A DNA stretch of 64,000 bases from Henckelia pumila (lineage: Eukaryota > Streptophyta > Magnoliopsida > Lamiales > Gesneriaceae), in the NCBI RefSeq assembly GCF_033568475.1, contig NC_133120.1, positions 56,097,499-56,161,498 on the forward strand, read 5' to 3'. Position numbers and translations under genes: made by a program. A model generated the notes under the pieces. It made no database searches. It saw only the letters and a program-made list of their open reading frames with translations, and was not told the DNA's origin. Positions 58,799 to 64,000 of the stretch are shown one piece after another (the stretch's first letter is position 1; each line of letters opens with the position of its first letter).

Positions 58799-59830
58799 AT
58801 GCCTCCGAGACCTATGAGCAGACGTGGGGAATCTCCACCTCCACCTCCGCAGAACCCACTTGCAGCATTGGAGCAGGCCAATGCTAATATGATGGCAGGG
58901 ATTACTGCTCTACTGGAGCAGCAGGCTACACGTCCTAGACTGTCCCACTAGGAGGACGTAGCTGAGCGGTTCCAGAAGAAGGGGCCGAAGGAGTTCACTG
59001 GTACCACCGATCCATTGGTGGCTGAGGGGTGGATTCGCTCTTTGGAGTCCATCTTTGCATACATGGGGATTACTGACGTGGACAGGGTGAACTGTGCGAC
59101 TTATATGATGAGGGGAGATGCATCTCTTTGGTGGGAAGGTGCTTCCAGGGGAGTACATCTTCCTACATTGTCATGGGTGGAGTTTAGGCATATCTTCTAC
59201 GCCAAATATTTCACGGAGGATGTGCGCAGTCGCATGATCCGGGAGTTTATGAGTCTTCAACAGGGGGACAGGTCAGTGGTTGAGTATGTGAGACAGTTCG
59301 AGAGGGGCTGTCATTTTGTGCCTCTGATTTCAGATAGTCCACCGGAGAAGATGAGGCAGTTTGTGGAGGGACTGAAGGCGGATATCAAGCATGACGTACG
59401 TATGATGGACGTCGCTACATATGAGGTGGCAGTTAGTAGAGCACTGAGGTCAGAGGAGGGTAGGAGAGAGATACAGCGAGAGCAGCAGGGGAAGAGACAT
59501 ATTCAGTCTGGTTTTCAGCGACCATCTTCGCAGCCTCCTGCGAAGAAGCAGTATACTGGGCCGTCTAAGGGCCCGAACCAGCAGCAGAGGCCACAGCAGC
59601 CTAGGGGCGGGGCCCCTAATGCTGGAGGTTTTCCTACTTTCCCGAAGTGTCTGAAGATGCATTCGGGACCTTGTCTTTTGGGAGCAGGAGTTTGTTTCCA
59701 CTGTAGAGAGCCAGGGCACCAGATAGCTAATTGCCCGAGGAAGAAGAACACTGCTGGTAGAGTGTTCGTTATGCAGGCAGAGGAGGCAGACCCAGACACC
59801 TCCTTGATCACCGGTATATCTTACCCCTAG
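58799..59830 (+). pseudogene. Gypsy 2 gag (one in-frame stop)
   Basis: Starts ATGCCTCCG at 58799 and, unspliced, ends TAG at 59828. A Pro-rich start is followed by the capsid region: 'KKGPKEFTGTTDPLVAEGW', 'YMMRGDASLWWE', 'FYAKYF' and 'EFMSLQQGDRSVVEYVRQFE', then a Gln/Pro-rich linker and one zinc knuckle CFHCREPGHQIANC (59694-59735). A TAG at 58949-58951 interrupts codon 51, probably a former CAG. The last 17 nt before the stop are the start of the gag-pol intron, so two Gag forms are possible: a short one from unspliced RNA and Gag-Pol from spliced RNA. Confidence 0.9.
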
Positions 59831-60027
59831 TATATTATAATTTCTTCCTTTGGTTAAGAATTTCGATTTTTCTTTGTGAAATAATTTGTATTTGGGATTT
59901 TTCTATCTGCATGTTAGAATAAGAAGCATGATTTACTTGTGACTAGAATTAAGGGTTATTAGTGACTTATCTTTGGGGGGGAAAGTTTAGTAGTGGTATG
60001 AAATTGTTGGGATTCTTCTGCGTGCAG
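59814..60027 (+). other. 214 bp GT-AG intron between gag and pol
   Basis: Donor ACCG/gtatatc at 59813/59814 and acceptor ttcttctgcgtgcag/GG at 60027/60028. The segment is AT-rich, especially T-rich, with stops in all frames. Removal joins ...SLITG to RILVGGNS, restoring the gag-protease junction expected for this lineage, with codon phase 1+2. Possible branch sites are 'ttgtgactag' (about 59936) and 'agtgactta'. In gypsy 1 the same junction is uninterrupted. Confidence 0.8.
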
Positions 60028-63000
60028 GGAGAATTTTAGTTGGAGGCAACTCCATGTTTGCGTTGCTAGATTCAGGGGCTACGCATTCGTTTATCTCCCT
60101 GGAGTTTATCAGACGGATAGGCATCACACCCGAGATTGTTGACAGTGGTTATGATGTCACTATGCCGTCAGGGCAGATTATTACTACCTCTAATGTCATC
60201 CGAGAGCTGGAGTTGGAGCTTCAGGGGCACTCCATTCGCGCAGATGTAGTGGTTTTGCCGTTGAGTGGATTTGATTTGATATTGGGTATGGACTGGTTGA
60301 CAGTCAATGGAGCTTCGATTGATTTTCGTCGGAGGACAGTGTCAGTGAAACCGCCGGGAGGCGACCCGTTTACTTTTCATGCATCTCAGAGCAGTGATAT
60401 TCCTCAGGTGATATCCCTTATTCAGGCGAGGAAGCTGTTGAAACGGGGTTGCCAAGGTTTTCTAGCAAGTATTGTCACGGCCTCAGAACCATCTAGCAGA
60501 TCATTATCAGAGATAGAGGTGGTTCGTGACTTCCCGGATGTCTTTCCGAAGGATGTTGCAAGAATTCCACCAGTGAGAGATGTGGAGTTCAGCATCGACT
60601 TAGTGCCAGACACCGTGCCTATCTCTAAGGCACCATACAGACTTGCTCCTACCGAGATGAAGGAGTTGAAGGAGCAGATACAGGAGTTATTAGAGAAAGG
60701 CTTTGTTCGTCCTAGCTTTTCTCCATGGGGAGCTCCAGTATTATTTGTGAAGAAGAAGGATGGCAGTATGAGATTGTGCATCGATTATCGAGAGCTCAAC
60801 AGGGTCACAGTGAAGAATAAGTACCCACTGCCGAGAATAGAGGACCTATTTGATCAGTTACAGGGAGCTTCAGTGTTCTCCAAGATCGACCTGCGATCTG
60901 GTTATCATCAGCTGCGAGTTAGAGATGTAGATGTGTCCAAGACAACTTTCCGGACACGTTATGGGCATTACGAGTTCTTAGTGATGCCATTTGGAATGAC
61001 CAATGCTCCAGCGGTTTTCATGGATCTCATGAACCGGGTTTTTCAGCCGTATCTTGATCAGTTCATCATAGTCTTCATTGATGATATCTTGATCTACTCT
61101 AGGAGCATTGAGGAGCATAGGCAGCATCTACAGACAACCTTGCAGACTTTGAGGGAGCATCGTTTGTATGCCAAGTTCAGCAAGTGCGAGTTTTGGCTCG
61201 AGCAGGTGGCATTTCTTGGCCACATTATTTCGAGAGATGGGATTGCAGTGGATCAGTCAAAGGTTGAGGCAGTGCAGAAATGGGGTATTCCGAGGAATGC
61301 TTCGGAGATTCGCAGTTTCTTGGGTTTGGCAGGATATTATAGGAAGTTCATCAAGGGTTTTTCCTCTATTGCAGTACCCTTGACTTCCTTAACCAAGAAG
61401 AATGCGAAGTTTATTTGGAGTTCAGACTGTCAGAGGAGCTTCGATCAGCTGAAGGAAGCACTCACTACCGCACCGGTTTTGGCGATGGCAGTACCACATG
61501 AGGAGTTAGTGGTGTACACCGACGTGTCTAAGCTAGGTTTAGGCGCAGTACTTATGCAGTGTGGTAAGGTTATTGCTTATGCGTCGAGGCAGTTGAAGAT
61601 TCATGAGCAGAACTACCCGACACATGACTTGGAATTAGCAGCAGTGGTATTCGCTTTGAAAATCTGGAGGCACTATCTGTATGGAGAGAAGTGCAAGATT
61701 TTCACGGATCACAAGAGCCTCAAGTACTTCTTCACTCAGAAGGAGTTGAACATGAGGCAACGGAGATGGTTGGAGTTGGTGAAGGATTATGACTGTGACA
61801 TTAGCTACCATCCAGGTAAAGCTAATGTAGTGGCCGATGCTTTGAGTCGGAAGTCGTCAGTGGTATCATGTTTGTCAGTGCAGTTACCACTGCAGAGTGA
61901 GATTCAGAGGTTTGATTTGGAGATTTACTCGAGTGGTCATGCACCGAGCTTGTCAGTATTGACGGTGCAGCCGATTCTACGGGATCGGATCAGAGAGGGA
62001 CAGCCTACTGATGAGGAGTTGCAGCATTGGAGACAGAGAGATGAGGCCAAGGGTGGTCTTCTGTATACAGTTGTGGATGGCATTGTTCAGTACCGTGGTA
62101 GGATGTGGGTACAGAACGTCGATCAGTTGAGAGCTGAGATTCTAGCAGAGGCTCACACATCTCCATACTCCATTCACCCCGGAAGTACGAAGATGTACCA
62201 AGATTTGAAGCTATTGTATTGGTGGCCCGGGATGAAGAGAGACATCTGGAGAGTTGTGTCAGAGTGCTTGACTTGTCAGCAGGTCAAGGCCGAGCATCTG
62301 CGTCCAGCAGGACTTCTTAGACCTCTTCCTATTCCGGAATGAAAATGGGAGAATATTACGATGAACTTTGTAGTTGGCTTACCGAGGAGTGCCAGAGGTT
62401 GCACAGCTATTTGGGTGATCGTGGATAGACTCACCAAGTCAGCTCATTTCTTACCAGTGAGGACTACTTACTCGTTGACACAGTATGCAGAGCTTTACAT
62501 TAAGGAGATTGTTAGACTGCATGACATACCAGTGTCGATAGTATCAGACAGAGATCCGAGATTTACGTCTGCGTTTTGGAAGAGTTTACACACTGCATTG
62601 GGGACTAGACTTTTGTTCAATACAGGGTTCAATCCCCAGACAGATGGTCAGTCTGAGAGAGTGATCCAGGTTCTCGAGGATCTACTGAGAGCTTGTGTCA
62701 TCGACTTTCAGGGCTCGTGGGAGACTAGACTGCCATTAGTGGAGTTTACCTATAACAACAGTTTTCAGTCGTCTATAGGTATGGCTCCTTATGCAGCATT
62801 GTATGGGAGGAGATGCAGATCTCCTGTGCATTGGGATGAGGTTGGTGAGAGGATTTTACTGGGTCCTAAGATCGTGCAGCAGACAGCTGACATTGTGACT
62901 CAAATTCGGGATCGCATGAGGACTGCTCAGAGTCGTCAGAAGAGTTATGCAGATACTCGACGACGAGATTTGGAGTTCGCTGTAGATGATCACGTATTCC

Positions 63001-63401
63001 TGAAGGTGTCACCTATGAAGGGATTAGTACGATTTGGCCGGAGAGGGAAGCTTAATCCGAGGTATATAGGGCCATTCAAGATCTTGGAGAGAGTTGGCAC
63101 GTTGGCCTACCGTTTAGCTCTACCGCCAGGGCTTGCAGCAGTGCACAACGTCTTCCATGTATCCATGCTTCAGAGATACATCTCGAACCCGTCACATGTG
63201 TTGGATTTTGAGCCTCTTCAGTTGACACCGGAGTTAGCATTTGAGGAGAGGCCTATACGGATCTTGGCTAGGGAGGAACGGAGGCTTAGGACGCGTGTCA
63301 TACCGATGGTCAGAGTCCAGTGGCTGAATCACTCGGAGGAGGAAGCTACTTGAGAGACCGAGGCAGATATGAGAACTCGCTACCCGGAGTTGTTCGGGTA
63401 A
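60028..63401 (+). pseudogene. Gypsy 2 pol: protease, RT, RNase H, integrase, chromodomain-like end
   Basis: Frame opens at the intron acceptor. Protease [10 protein letters not shown] (60066). Reverse transcriptase LCIDYRELN (60775), [13 protein letters not shown] and intact FIDDILIYS (61075-61101). RNase H VVYTDVSK (61510) to ADALSRK (61850). Integrase HHCC at about 62150-62280; the first catalytic Asp is Asn (MNFVVGLP, 62361, usual MDF). SDRDPRF (62550) and the Glu region QTDGQSERV (62640) follow. Chromodomain-like end at 63255-63401 (VIPMVRVQW, EEAT, ETEADMRTRYPELFG). TGA stops at 62340 and 63351 replace Trp codons. Stop TAA at 63399. Spliced to gag, the frame would be 1462 residues. Confidence 0.92.
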
Positions 63402-63432
63402 GTACTTTAATTTCGAGGACGAAATTCAATTT

Positions 63433-63446
63433 AAGGGGGAGAGAAT
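63433..63446 (+). other. Polypurine tract of gypsy element 2
   Basis: AAGGGGGAGAGAAT before the 3' LTR start at 63447, after 'aatttcgaggacgaaatt' (63409-63427). The non-autonomous element has the same two landmarks. Confidence 0.9.
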
Positions 63447-64000
63447 TGTAACACCCGGTATTTTTAATACGTAAATTCGCATGCATAATTAGGGATTTTA
63501 TTTATTTAGAATTTTAGATTTATGGGTTAAATAATTATGTGAAATTATTGGTGCATGTTTTAAGTTATTTTTAAGCATTTAACCCATAATTAGTGATTTT
63601 TCATGATTTATGGAAATTTAATTATTTTATCGCGTAGACGGGACCGTGGACGGACGAGATGACAACTTTCTATCCAATTTATTTCATGAGCATTTTTAGA
63701 GCCCAAAAATATTATTTTGAGTTTTATTTTCTCAAAATTATTAGTATTTAATTTTATATGATTTTAGGAGTCCATTTTTATTCAAAATAAGCCAAAATAA
63801 TGACTTTTTATTATCTTTAAAATTCCCTTAATTATTTATTTCGGGATTTTTAAATTATTTATCAGATTTTAATTTTTAGTTAGAGCTTTTAAGTTATATA
63901 TTTCATAATTAAAAATCCATATTAATATTTTATTATCCTAAAAACCTATTTTTAATTAAAAACACCCTAATTCTACCCCAAACCCTCACGTCTCCAAGCT
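63447..64000 (+). repeat. 3' LTR of gypsy element 2 (first 554 bp)
   Basis: Starts TGTAACACCCGG. It matches 56005-56555 with about four substitutions and a 3 bp indel; the rest lies past the window. Confidence 0.93.

Larger units (their letters stand above)
56005..64000 (+). mobile_element. Gypsy element 2 (Tekay-like chromovirus), runs off the end
   Basis: 5' LTR 56005-58612, primer site, gag, gag-pol intron, pol, purine tract and the first 554 bp of the 3' LTR. It interrupts the Tat/Athila integrase; the left target site is probably CGATA (56000-56004), and the right copy is outside. The two LTR starts differ by roughly four substitutions and one 3 bp indel over 550 bp, so the insertion is young. 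It shares LTR ends, TGGGCY cluster, hairpin cluster and post-primer-site sequence with the non-autonomous element at 29633. Confidence 0.95.

Overview
The window is nuclear DNA of a flowering plant, probably a eudicot. It has AT-rich spacers, two intron-containing genes with GT-AG introns, and dense LTR retrotransposons primed by initiator-Met tRNA. The retroelements recall Lamiales genomes, but that is an impression from memory and not something the sequence proves.

Positions 1-25 kb are the gene-bearing part. Two minus-strand genes can be rebuilt exon by exon. The first (3472-7115, 3 exons, 240 codons) encodes an organelle-type tRNA-binding OB-fold (EMAP-II-like) protein. The second (11949-24381, 11 exons, 431 codons) encodes a complete methionine aminopeptidase 2 with all catalytic and metal residues. 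Their long introns are landing sites: a tandem LTR TRIM array with a second TRIM family nested in it (OB-fold gene, intron 2), another TRIM, copia and chromovirus remnants, and two L1-type LINE tails (MetAP2). Between the genes lie a tandem duplication, a possible hAT-like MITE, a copia-like LTR fragment and a reversed solo LTR of a gypsy family that recurs at 45-54 kb.

Positions 25-64 kb are one nest of retrotransposons. The host is a minus-strand Tat/Athila-type gypsy element: 3' LTR at about 25.1-26.5 kb, extra ORF at 44.5-44.9 and 54.0-55.3 kb, integrase at 55.5-56.0 kb. A minus-strand copia element (27571-44401, TSD TAAAC) sits in it. Inside the copia 3' LTR is a non-autonomous gypsy element of two 2.9 kb LTRs and only 311 bp of internal DNA (29633-35789, TSD AACGT/AACAT). 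Gypsy element 1, a Tekay-like chromovirus (44886-53961, TSD AATCC), splits the host's extra ORF. Gypsy element 2, related and young (56005 to beyond the end), splits the host's integrase and is the likely autonomous partner of the non-autonomous element.

The most unusual observations are these. (1) GC-rich hairpin modules of about 35-36 nt, with unrelated sequences, recur in copia-like, Tekay-like and Tat/Athila-like elements. (2) The gypsy-2 and non-autonomous LTRs carry a cluster of small hairpins whose arms covary, 651-653 nt from the LTR 3' end. (3) Gypsy element 2 has a 214 bp GT-AG intron that would join gag to pol in frame. (4) Premature stops are almost all G:C to A:T changes, as expected from cytosine methylation.
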